DNA from: Enterobacter asburiae
GTDB lineage: Bacteria; Pseudomonadota; Gammaproteobacteria; Enterobacterales; Enterobacteriaceae
Length of the DNA stretch: 64,000 nucleotides
Direction of reading: 5' to 3'
Assembly (NCBI RefSeq): GCF_008080435.1
Contig: NZ_VRKN01000010.1
Coordinates: 62,001 to 126,000, forward strand
Position numbers and translations under genes: made by a program
The notes under the pieces: generated by a model
What the model was told of the DNA's origin: nothing
The model's database searches: none
Seen by the model: only the letters and a program-made list of their open reading frames with translations
Part shown: positions 41,306-48,523 of the stretch, one piece after another
Layout: every line of letters begins with the position of its first letter
Position numbering within the stretch: position 1 is the stretch's first letter

Positions 41306-41377
41306 TGTTTTTTATAGGGGGTATACCCTGACTTTACGGCCCATTCGCGGCGAAAACCCTGACAAAAAGCAGCGAAT

Positions 41378-41399
41378 CGTCAAAATTGACGTGTCGACA
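41378..41399. promoter_or_regulatory. Candidate FhlA upstream activating site
   Basis: Two abutting dyads, cgtcaa-AA-ttgacg (41378-41391) and tgtcgaca (41392-41399), about 75-95 bp upstream of the sigma-54 element, the distance expected for an enhancer-binding activator. Confidence 0.5.
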
Positions 41400-41508
41400 G
41401 GGCAGCGGATGTGACATGGGTTGAATTTCCGTCACTGAAAAAAACATTTGACTGGAGCCGGCGGCAGAATGGTTCAGACTTAACATAATCCCCTGACGGA
41501 AACATACG

Positions 41509-42240
41509 ATGAAACCGGCGATTCTGGTGGTTGATGACGATACGGCAGTCTGCGAACTGCTTCAGGACGTGCTGAGCGAGCACGTCTTTAGCGTGCTTGT
41601 CTGCCATAACGGCCAGGATGCGCTGCGGCAGGTACAACAGGAGCCGAATATCGCGCTTGTGCTGCTGGATATGATGCTGCCGGATATCAACGGCCTGCAG
41701 GTTCTGCTGCAGCTGCAAAAGCAGCGACCGGCGCTACCGGTTGTGATGTTAACCGGGCTGGGCAGTGAGTCAGACGTGGTGGTGGGGCTGGAGATGGGGG
41801 CCGACGATTATATTGGCAAACCGTTTAACCCACGCGTGGTGGTTGCCCGCGTTAAAGCGGTATTGCGCCGTACCGGTGTGCTGGCTGCGGAAATCCCTGC
41901 AGCGCCCGTAGCGGGCATTGCTTTTAACGGATGGACGCTCGATACCACCCGCTGTGAGCTGAGCGATCCGCAGCGGAATACCGTGCCCTTAACCCAGGGT
42001 GAGTACGGCTTGCTGCTGGCGCTCACGCAAAATGCCCGCCGGGTGCTGAGCCGTGACCGGCTGCTTGAGCTGACCCACAGCGAAAGCGCCGACGTGTTCG
42101 ACCGCACTATTGACGTGTTGATCATGCGCCTGCGCCGGAAAATCGAGGCTAACCCGCATCAGCCTGCGCTCATCAAAACCATCCGTGGGTTGGGTTATGT
42201 GTTTGCCACCGATGTTTCCCATAGCGAGAAAGCGGCCTAA
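41509..42240 (+). CDS. OmpR-family response regulator
   Basis: A 243-aa response regulator. The receiver domain (residues 1-118) has the acidic pair Asp9-Asp11, phosphoacceptor Asp54 in LLDMMLPD, a Thr in the VMLTG strand and Lys in GKPFNP near 104. The winged-helix domain occupies about 140-235 (PLTQGEYGLLLALTQNARRVLSRDRLLEL, then DRTIDVLIMRLRRKIE and RGLGYVF). No kinase gene is adjacent. The only kinase in the window is the hybrid one at 48524, at the far side of the lyxose operon, so they probably pair. The stop overlaps the convergent kinase gene stop by 4 bp. Confidence 0.9.
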   Translation: MKPAILVVDDDTAVCELLQDVLSEHVFSVLVCHNGQDALRQVQQEPNIALVLLDMMLPDINGLQVLLQLQKQRPALPVVMLTGLGSESDVVVGLEMGADDYIGKPFNPRVVVARVKAVLRRTGVLAAEIPAAPVAGIAFNGWTLDTTRCELSDPQRNTVPLTQGEYGLLLALTQNARRVLSRDRLLELTHSESADVFDRTIDVLIMRLRRKIEANPHQPALIKTIRGLGYVFATDVSHSEKAA

Positions 42241-43244
42241 GTATTCTCTTTGATAAAGCGCTGTAGCTCGTCGAGCGTTTTCGCGCCGTCAATCGCGTTG
42301 GCGGCCAGCAGGCTTGCCCGCGCGCAGGCGTGCGCCAGATAAATACTCTCCGTGAGCGGCAGCGATTCATGGCAACCGTATAAAAAGCCCGCGCAAAACG
42401 CATCGCCCGCGCCGACGCTGCCAATAATCTCGTCCTGCTCCAGCAGCCATGAAGGGATCCAGCGACCTTTTTCACCCGGCGCTTCACCCCATGCGCCTTC
42501 GGGGCAGTGGATCACCACCCGCTGGCAAACACCGGCCGCCAGCAGCTGCGAGGAGGCGTCGGCGATATGGGCCATGTTCAGCGCGTCGCTGTCGTCGCGC
42601 ATCTCCAGCCCGCTAAACTCGCCGGCTTCCAGTTCGTTAATCACCAGATAATCCAGATGGCGCAGGGCAGGGAGCACCAGCGGCTGATAGCGCGGGTCGC
42701 CCTTACGGGAAACCAGATCGAGCGAGGTTTCGTACCCAAGATCGCGCATCTGCGCCAGCAGCCGCGCGCTGCGGGTGCCAAATTCGTCATCGGGCATATC
42801 CAGGCTGTCGAGCAGCAGCAGGTAGCCGAGATGGAAGATCTTCATCGATCCGTCTAAGCGATCAAAGGCGGGAAGATCCAGCAGGCGGTTGGCGCCCGGC
42901 GAGTGGAAGAAGGTGCGCTGTCCGCTGGGATCGGTCATCACCTGCGACATGGAGGTTGGTGCAAAGGTGGTGCGCTGTACGCGCTGGCGGTTGACGTGGT
43001 ACTGGTCGAGCATCGCCAGAATGTAATCCCCGTCGCCGTCTTCGCCAATCAGCCCCACCGCCTGAAGCGGCAGGCCAACGTGCATTTTCGCCAGCGTCAG
43101 CAGCACGTTGAGCGGCGCCCCGCCGGTTGAGCGTTCGCTGTGGGTGATTTCAGCCAGCCAGCCGCGCTCCGGCCACTGCACGATCTGGTGGACGTGATCC
43201 ACCAGCATGTTGCCTGCGGCGATGATGCCTTTTCGTTCCATCAT
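42237..43244 (-). CDS. PfkB-family sugar kinase
   Basis: A 335-aa ribokinase-type kinase. The N-terminal substrate motif GGAPLNVLLTLAKMHVGLPLQAVGLIGEDGDG lies near residues 41-70. The C-terminal anion-hole/catalytic motif GSVGAGDAFCAGFLYG near 275 has the catalytic Asp in GAGD. The start ATG overlaps the upstream aldolase stop (ATGATGA), so the two are translationally coupled. Last gene of the lyxose-type operon. The substrate is unknown; a ketopentose 1-phosphorylation would fit the aldolase next to it. Convergent with the response regulator. Confidence 0.87.
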   Translation of the reverse strand: MMERKGIIAAGNMLVDHVHQIVQWPERGWLAEITHSERSTGGAPLNVLLTLAKMHVGLPLQAVGLIGEDGDGDYILAMLDQYHVNRQRVQRTTFAPTSMSQVMTDPSGQRTFFHSPGANRLLDLPAFDRLDGSMKIFHLGYLLLLDSLDMPDDEFGTRSARLLAQMRDLGYETSLDLVSRKGDPRYQPLVLPALRHLDYLVINELEAGEFSGLEMRDDSDALNMAHIADASSQLLAAGVCQRVVIHCPEGAWGEAPGEKGRWIPSWLLEQDEIIGSVGAGDAFCAGFLYGCHESLPLTESIYLAHACARASLLAANAIDGAKTLDELQRFIKENT

Positions 43245-44104
43245 GCTTGCCCCGCGCTACCGAAGATGCGCATCTGTTCGGCGACCGTATCCGTAATCGC
43301 CTCTTCTATCCCCAGCAGCAGCTCGGCAAACTCATCATACAGCGGCTGGCGCTTCGCCATGCGTTGTTCCACGGCGGCGAGTGCGGCCTGCGACATGCCG
43401 GTATAGAAGTTGATTTTATGAATGCCCAGCTCGATGGCGCGGCGGAAGTCGTCATCGCTAATCCCGGAGCCGCCGTGTAAAACCAGCGGTAGCCCTGTCT
43501 GCTGGCGAATGGCGTCCAGACGTGGGAAATCGAGTTTCGGCTCGCCCTTGTATTTGCCGTGCGCGTTGCCGATAGCAACCGCCAGCGCATCAATACCGGT
43601 TGAATCGACAAATTCGCGCGCCAGCTGCGGGTCGGTAAAGAACGCTTCATCCGCATGCCCGTAAAGCGCGCCGCCTTCATCACCACCGACCGCGCCCAGT
43701 TCCGCCTCCACCGACACGCCCACCGCGTGGCACATCTTCACCACCTCCCGCGTCTGGCGAATGTTTTCCTCATAGCTCAGCGTAGAGCCGTCGAACATCA
43801 CCGAGCTGAACCCTAAGCGCAGGGCGCGAACCACCGCCTCGAAATGCAGGCCGTGGTCGAGATTGAGCACCACGGGAATATCGTGACGGGCGGCTTCGAA
43901 CTTAACCGCTTCGACAAGCGAATCCAGAGACACGTACTTAAAATGCACTTCGGCGATGTTGATGATAAACGGCGAGCGTTCCTGCTTCGCGGCGGCGAAC
44001 AGCGCGCGCAGGAAGTGGGAGTCGAGCACGTTAAACGCGCCCAGCGCATAGCGATGCGCCCTGGCGTGCTCCAGACCGTCGGCAAGAGAAATCAATGGCA
44101 TCAT
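43241..44104 (-). CDS. Class II ketose-(bis)phosphate aldolase
   Basis: A 287-aa zinc-dependent class II aldolase of the GatY/KbaY/FbaA group. Zinc and active-site blocks visible are VVLNLDHGLHF near residue 77 (Asp-His), FDGSTLSYEENIRQT near 103, EAELGAVGG near 131, AIGNAHGKYKG near 178 (His), VLHGGSGISDDDFR near 208 (His), and INFYTG near 231. It cleaves a ketose 1-phosphate or 1,6-bisphosphate to DHAP plus an aldehyde. It is 7 bp downstream of the D-lyxose isomerase gene and overlaps the kinase gene. ATG at 44104 or 44101 are equally possible. Confidence 0.9.
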   Translation of the reverse strand: MMPLISLADGLEHARAHRYALGAFNVLDSHFLRALFAAAKQERSPFIINIAEVHFKYVSLDSLVEAVKFEAARHDIPVVLNLDHGLHFEAVVRALRLGFSSVMFDGSTLSYEENIRQTREVVKMCHAVGVSVEAELGAVGGDEGGALYGHADEAFFTDPQLAREFVDSTGIDALAVAIGNAHGKYKGEPKLDFPRLDAIRQQTGLPLVLHGGSGISDDDFRRAIELGIHKINFYTGMSQAALAAVEQRMAKRQPLYDEFAELLLGIEEAITDTVAEQMRIFGSAGQA

Positions 44105-44111
44105 TCACCCC

Positions 44112-44798
44112 TTATATCCGAAACAGGTTGTACTCGTTGCACAGCACCAGCAGCGCCGGTTCGTCTTCTTCGATGTGGTTATAGCGGGCAACGGGCTGCA
44201 AAAAGTGGTTGTCGTGCTCGTCGTCGTTTACCGATGATACCTCCCCAACCAGCACGTCACCGAAGCCGCGTTCGCCCCAGAAACTGTGGTAAAGACCGGG
44301 TGTGAGACAGATGCTTTCCCCTGGCGTGAGGCGCAGCTGGCTGCCGGGCGCGTGGGTCTGACGGCAGCCGTCGAGGGTGACCGTCACGTCGGTGTTTTCG
44401 GTCTCTTCATGCGCCCTGGCATTCCATAACTCAATAATCAGGTTCCCGCCGCCCCGGTTGATGATGTCTTCTCGTTTACGCCAGTGAAAATGCATCGGCG
44501 TGACCTGGCCGTCGCGCACGTGCATAATTTTTTCGGCATAGCCTTTTTCATACGGCATGCCGTTCGGTGAGCCGTTGCGCAGGGTAAACAGCGTCAGCCC
44601 CTCGGCGGCAAAGTTGTTGCCGCCGAACGCCGTCACGTCCCAGCCGAGCTTGAGGTCGAACACTTCCTGCCATGCGGCCTGGTCAAGCTGCTGCCATTTT
44701 GTGGGCGGAAAGCTGGCAAATGGCGGGAGATGCACGTCGTGCATGGAAAAGAACTGCCGCGTGTGGCCGAGAATTTCATTGATGTCGGAGCGTTTCAT
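44112..44798 (-). CDS. D-lyxose ketol-isomerase
   Basis: A 228-aa cupin-fold sugar isomerase of the D-lyxose isomerase family (PF07385-type), Mn-dependent. Metal-site residues are seen in PMHFHWRKREDIINRGGG near residue 101 (two His and Glu), with a further His in LTPGLYHSFWGE near 166. Characterised members interconvert D-lyxose/D-xylulose and D-mannose/D-fructose. I recall a structurally solved E. coli O157:H7 homologue in a similar operon (to be verified). It follows the periplasmic binding protein gene across a repeat-filled gap. The ATG at 44798 has aaggagtcc upstream. Confidence 0.9.
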   Translation of the reverse strand: MKRSDINEILGHTRQFFSMHDVHLPPFASFPPTKWQQLDQAAWQEVFDLKLGWDVTAFGGNNFAAEGLTLFTLRNGSPNGMPYEKGYAEKIMHVRDGQVTPMHFHWRKREDIINRGGGNLIIELWNARAHEETENTDVTVTLDGCRQTHAPGSQLRLTPGESICLTPGLYHSFWGERGFGDVLVGEVSSVNDDEHDNHFLQPVARYNHIEEDEPALLVLCNEYNLFRI

Positions 44799-44828
44799 GG
44801 GGACTCCTTGAATTTTTGCAAAACCTTA

Positions 44829-44910
44829 CCCCTCACCCTAACCCTCTCCCCAAAGGGGAGAGGGAACTTGAACACCCTCTCCCCTTTGGGGAGAGGGCTG
44901 GGGTGAGGGG
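44829..44910. repeat. Inverted pair of CCCTCACCC/CCCTCTCCCC units inside the lyxose operon
   Basis: Unit 1 (44829-44863: cctcaccctaaccctctccccaaaggggagaggg split in halves) faces unit 2 (44874-44910: ccctctcccctttggggagaggg then gggtgagggg). They fill the gap between the binding-protein and isomerase genes and can form one long hairpin. Confidence 0.88.
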
Positions 44911-44911
44911 C

Positions 44912-45853
44912 TTACTTAACCGTCCAACCCTTATACGTACCGACGTTCTTTTTATCGATCATCGTCACCGGGATCAGCACAGGCGCTTTCGGCGCAGGTT
45001 TGCCCTGAAGAATGTCATAGCCGATCTCCACCGCTTTTGCCGCCATCACCTGCGGATCTTGCGCCGGGGTTGCGACAAACAGGGAGTTTTCCCGCTTCAG
45101 CGCTTCCTCACCGTCCGGGGAACCATCCACGCCGACAATAAAGAACTCATTGCGCTGAGCCTGCTTCGCGGCCAGATCGGCACCGATCGCGGTCGGATCG
45201 TTAATCGCAAACACGCCGTCGATCTTCGGATTGGCCGCCAGCAGGGAGGTCATGACTTCCAGACCGCCTTCACGACTGCCCTTGGCGTTTTGGTTATCCG
45301 AGAGCACCTTGATATCCGGATGTTTTTTGAATTCCGTCTGACAACCTTCCACGCGGTTTTGCACCGCAGAGACCGGTGGTCCGTTGATGATCACCACGTT
45401 GCCTTTGCCTTTCAGGCGGTCGGTAATGTACTTACAGGCCATTTCGCCTGCCTGAGTGTTATCGGAGGTGATGGTCGCATCAGCCCCTTCCGCCGCCACG
45501 TCAACCGCAACGACCACGATCCCGGCGTCCTTCGCGCGTTTTACCGCCGGGCCGATCCCTTTGGAATCCGCGGCATTGAGGATGATCATGTCTACTTTCG
45601 CGGCAATAAAGTTGTCGATCTGCGCCACCTGTTGGCCCAGATCGTAACCGCTGGAGACCAGCGTCACCTTGACGTTATCGCCCGCCAGCTTGCGCGCTTC
45701 CAGCTCGGCACCTTTGGTGATCTGCACGAAGAACGGGTTAGCCAGGTCGCCCACCGTCACGCCGATGGACTTCAGATCTTTTGCCTGCGCAAACGGTGTT
45801 GCGGCCAGCAGCGCGCCAGCACAGAGCGCGGTCACTAAGGGTTTCAAACGCAT
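44912..45853 (-). CDS. Sugar ABC transporter periplasmic binding protein (RbsB-like)
   Basis: A 313-aa periplasmic sugar-binding protein of the RbsB/AlsB class (pentose/hexose type). The signal peptide is MRLKPLVTALCAGALLAATPFAQA, cut before KDLK. Typical blocks are VGDLANPFFVQITKGAE near residue 34, IDNFIAAKVDMIILNAADS near 80, DVAAEGADATITSDN near 117, and GVFAINDPTAIGADLA near 212 (ligand-contacting Asn-Asp). Third gene of the leftward operon after ATPase and permease. Ligand presumably lyxose or a related pentose, from the linked isomerase. Confidence 0.9.
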   Translation of the reverse strand: MRLKPLVTALCAGALLAATPFAQAKDLKSIGVTVGDLANPFFVQITKGAELEARKLAGDNVKVTLVSSGYDLGQQVAQIDNFIAAKVDMIILNAADSKGIGPAVKRAKDAGIVVVAVDVAAEGADATITSDNTQAGEMACKYITDRLKGKGNVVIINGPPVSAVQNRVEGCQTEFKKHPDIKVLSDNQNAKGSREGGLEVMTSLLAANPKIDGVFAINDPTAIGADLAAKQAQRNEFFIVGVDGSPDGEEALKRENSLFVATPAQDPQVMAAKAVEIGYDILQGKPAPKAPVLIPVTMIDKKNVGTYKGWTVK

Positions 45854-45885
45854 ATTGTTTTCCTCGAAGCTGTAGGGTTTTGTTG

Positions 45886-46881
45886 TTATGCACTTTGATG
45901 GTGTCGGGTACGGTATTTGTCGATCAGCACCGCTATGATGATCACCGCCCCTTTGATCACCAGTTGCCAGAAGTAGGAGACGCCCATCAGCGTCATGCCG
46001 TTATTGAGGGTGGCGATGATCAGCGCCCCCACCAGCGTGCCGGTGATCGTGCCGATCCCGCCGACGAAGCTGGTGCCACCGAGGATCACCGCTGCTATCG
46101 CATCCAGCTCGTAACCCATGCCGAGGTTACCGTTGGCGCTGTAGAGGCGTGAGGCGCTCATCACGCCGCCTAAGCCCGAGAGCAGGCCGCTCATACCGTA
46201 CACGAACAGCAGCACCAGCCAGACCTTGATGCCCGTTAAGCGCGCCGCCTGCATATTGCCGCCGACCGCGTAAATGTGAACGCCAAGCGTAGTGCGGCGC
46301 AGGATGAACCAGCAGATAGCAATGACCGCCAGGGCAATGACCACCAGCCACGGAATGGGGCCAAGGTAGTTATTGCCGATCCACTCAAAGCTGATGTTCG
46401 AGTTGATCACCGTCGTACCGTCCGCCAGCAGGTAGGCCGCGCCGCGCAGGGCCGTATAGGTGCCAAGCGTGACGATAAACGGCGGCAGCCCGGCAAAGGC
46501 CACCAGCGCGCCGTTGAACAGCCCCAGCACCATGCCGAGCATCAGCGCCGCCGGAATGGAGAGCATGGCGAACTCCGGGATAAGCGACACCACCATCGCC
46601 GCCACCGCCGTGGTGCCCAGTATTGAGCCGACGGAGAGGTCAATCCCGCCGGTTAAAATGATGAAGGTCATCCCCGCCGCCAGCACGATGTTGATCGACG
46701 CCTGACGGGTAATATTGAGCAGGTTACTTTCGGTAAAGAAGTTAGGCGCGATAAAGCCAAAAACCGCCACAATCAGGATTAATATCGGCAAAATGCCGAC
46801 CGTTTGCATCAGATCGCTCATCAGCATTTTTTTTGCGGAGGCGGATTTTGCCACCTGCTGCGGATGGGTTGGAGTTGTCAT
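45886..46881 (-). CDS. Sugar ABC transporter permease (RbsC-like)
   Basis: A 331-aa permease of the RbsC/AlsC/XylH class with about 8-10 membrane helices. Family blocks are [33 protein letters not shown] near residue 58, [15 protein letters not shown] near 139, [44 protein letters not shown] near 213 and the EAA-like loop. The ATG overlaps the ATPase stop by 4 bp. Confidence 0.92.
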   Translation of the reverse strand: MTTPTHPQQVAKSASAKKMLMSDLMQTVGILPILILIVAVFGFIAPNFFTESNLLNITRQASINIVLAAGMTFIILTGGIDLSVGSILGTTAVAAMVVSLIPEFAMLSIPAALMLGMVLGLFNGALVAFAGLPPFIVTLGTYTALRGAAYLLADGTTVINSNISFEWIGNNYLGPIPWLVVIALAVIAICWFILRRTTLGVHIYAVGGNMQAARLTGIKVWLVLLFVYGMSGLLSGLGGVMSASRLYSANGNLGMGYELDAIAAVILGGTSFVGGIGTITGTLVGALIIATLNNGMTLMGVSYFWQLVIKGAVIIIAVLIDKYRTRHHQSA

Positions 46882-48398
46882 GATTGCACCGCCTGATGAT
46901 GAGTGTCGTTCACGCCGGTTGCCAGCGTCATAATGTTTTCCTGAGAGATGTCGCGCCCGTGAAGTTCACCCGCAATACTGCCTTCCCGCATCACGTAGAC
47001 CCGGTCACTCATGCCTACCACTTCCGGCAGCTCGCTGGAGATCATCAGAATTGCGACTCCTTTGCGGGCCATCTGGTTCATGATGCGGTAGATCTCGCTT
47101 TTCGCGCCGACGTCCACGCCGCGCGTGGGTTCGTCCAGAATCAGAATGCGCGGGCCGATTGCCACCCAGCGGGAGATCAGCAGTTTTTGCTGATTGCCGC
47201 CGGACAGCCCGCCTGCGCGCACCTGAGAATGCGGTACGCGGATGTTAAGTAGGGCAATGGCGTCATCGGAAATGGCCTGCGCTTTTTTGCGGTTTAACAT
47301 GCCGAAGGTGGCGTCGCGCTCCAGCGTCGCCATGGTGATGTTCTCCTGCGCCGCCAGCTCCAGAAACAGCCCCTGCTCCTTGCGGTTTTCGGTGAGAAAA
47401 CCGATGCCGTTTTCGATGGCCGCGCGCGGGGAGTGGATCACCACCGGCTCGCCGTCTACCTCAATCATGCCGCCGGTGGCTTTACGCACGCCGAAGATGA
47501 GCTGCGCCAGCTCGGAGCGTCCGGCCCCGACCAGGCCTGCCAGCCCGACGATTTCGCCGGAACGTACCTGCAGACTGCACGGCTGTACTTTTTTACCGTC
47601 GGTGAGGTGGTGGACGTTGAGACGCGGGCTGCCGAGGGGAATATCACGCTCTTTGTTGAACAGGTCGCTTAACGGGCGGCCCACCATCATGCGCACCAGC
47701 TCAGAAGCATTCAGCTTGTCGCGCGTCAGGCTGCCGACGTACTGCCCGTCACGCAGAACGCTGACGCGGTCAGAGAGTTCATACACCTCCGCCATGCGGT
47801 GGCTGATGTAGATGATCGCCATCCCTTCATCGCGCAGGCGCAAAATCAGTTCAAACAGGCGATGCGTTTCCCGCGAGGAGAGGGCGGCGGTGGGTTCATC
47901 CATCACCAGAATGCGGCTGTTGCGGTGCAGCGCGCGGGCAATTTCCACCTGCTGCTGCTCGGCGATGGTCAGCTTCATCACCATGTCGGTGGCAGTGAAC
48001 TGTGCGCCGAGGCGCTCAATCACCGCCTGCGCCTGGGCCGCCATCTCTTTGCGCTGCACCATCCCGCCGCGCGACAGCTCGCTGCCAAGAAAGATATTTT
48101 CGGCAACGGTTAGATTAGGCGCGAGCTGCATCTCCTGATAAATCAGGGTAATGCCTGCGGCCAGCGCATCTTTCGGCCCTTTAATGTGAAACGGCTGACC
48201 GTCGATCAGGATCTCACCGCTGGTGGCGGTATAGGCTCCCGCGAGGATTTTCATCAACGTGCTTTTTCCCGCGCCGTTTTCACCCATCAGCGCGTGGATC
48301 TCTCCAGGAAAGACCGTCAAATCCACACCCTTGAGCGCGTGGAAACTGCCAAACGTTTTGGCAATGCTGCGCATCTCTAATACCGGGGTTCTGCTCAT
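46878..48398 (-). CDS. Sugar ABC transporter duplicated ATPase (RbsA-like)
   Basis: A 506-aa cytoplasmic double-NBD ATPase of the RbsA/MglA/AlsA class. NBD1: Walker [10 protein letters not shown] near residue 37, Walker [10 protein letters not shown] near 163. NBD2 has the degenerate Walker [11 protein letters not shown] near 288, signature [14 protein letters not shown] near 398 and [11 protein letters not shown] near 423. First gene of the leftward operon; the 125-bp gap to the divergent sensor-kinase gene carries the operon promoter and TorR-box-like sites. Confidence 0.93.
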   Translation of the reverse strand: MSRTPVLEMRSIAKTFGSFHALKGVDLTVFPGEIHALMGENGAGKSTLMKILAGAYTATSGEILIDGQPFHIKGPKDALAAGITLIYQEMQLAPNLTVAENIFLGSELSRGGMVQRKEMAAQAQAVIERLGAQFTATDMVMKLTIAEQQQVEIARALHRNSRILVMDEPTAALSSRETHRLFELILRLRDEGMAIIYISHRMAEVYELSDRVSVLRDGQYVGSLTRDKLNASELVRMMVGRPLSDLFNKERDIPLGSPRLNVHHLTDGKKVQPCSLQVRSGEIVGLAGLVGAGRSELAQLIFGVRKATGGMIEVDGEPVVIHSPRAAIENGIGFLTENRKEQGLFLELAAQENITMATLERDATFGMLNRKKAQAISDDAIALLNIRVPHSQVRAGGLSGGNQQKLLISRWVAIGPRILILDEPTRGVDVGAKSEIYRIMNQMARKGVAILMISSELPEVVGMSDRVYVMREGSIAGELHGRDISQENIMTLATGVNDTHHQAVQS

Positions 48399-48465
48399 GG
48401 CGGATCTCCTGCGAATGCCGATATCTGCACTTCATCACAGGTGCGTAAATGCAAAATGTCAGAAG

Positions 48466-48494
48466 CCGTTCATATTTGTCATAGTTATGAATAG
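48466..48494. promoter_or_regulatory. Inverted TorR-box-like sites in the lyxose-operon/sensor promoter region
   Basis: ccgttcatat (48466-48475) matches the TorR decamer CTGTTCATAT at 9 of 10 positions. ttatgaatag (48485-48494) read in reverse is ctattcataa, 8 of 10. They form a dyad TTCATA-N11-TATGAA between the divergent ATPase and hybrid-kinase genes, a plausible operator for the linked OmpR-type regulator. Confidence 0.5.
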
Positions 48495-48523
48495 CTAATG
48501 TGGATCACAGTTACGGAGCTAAC

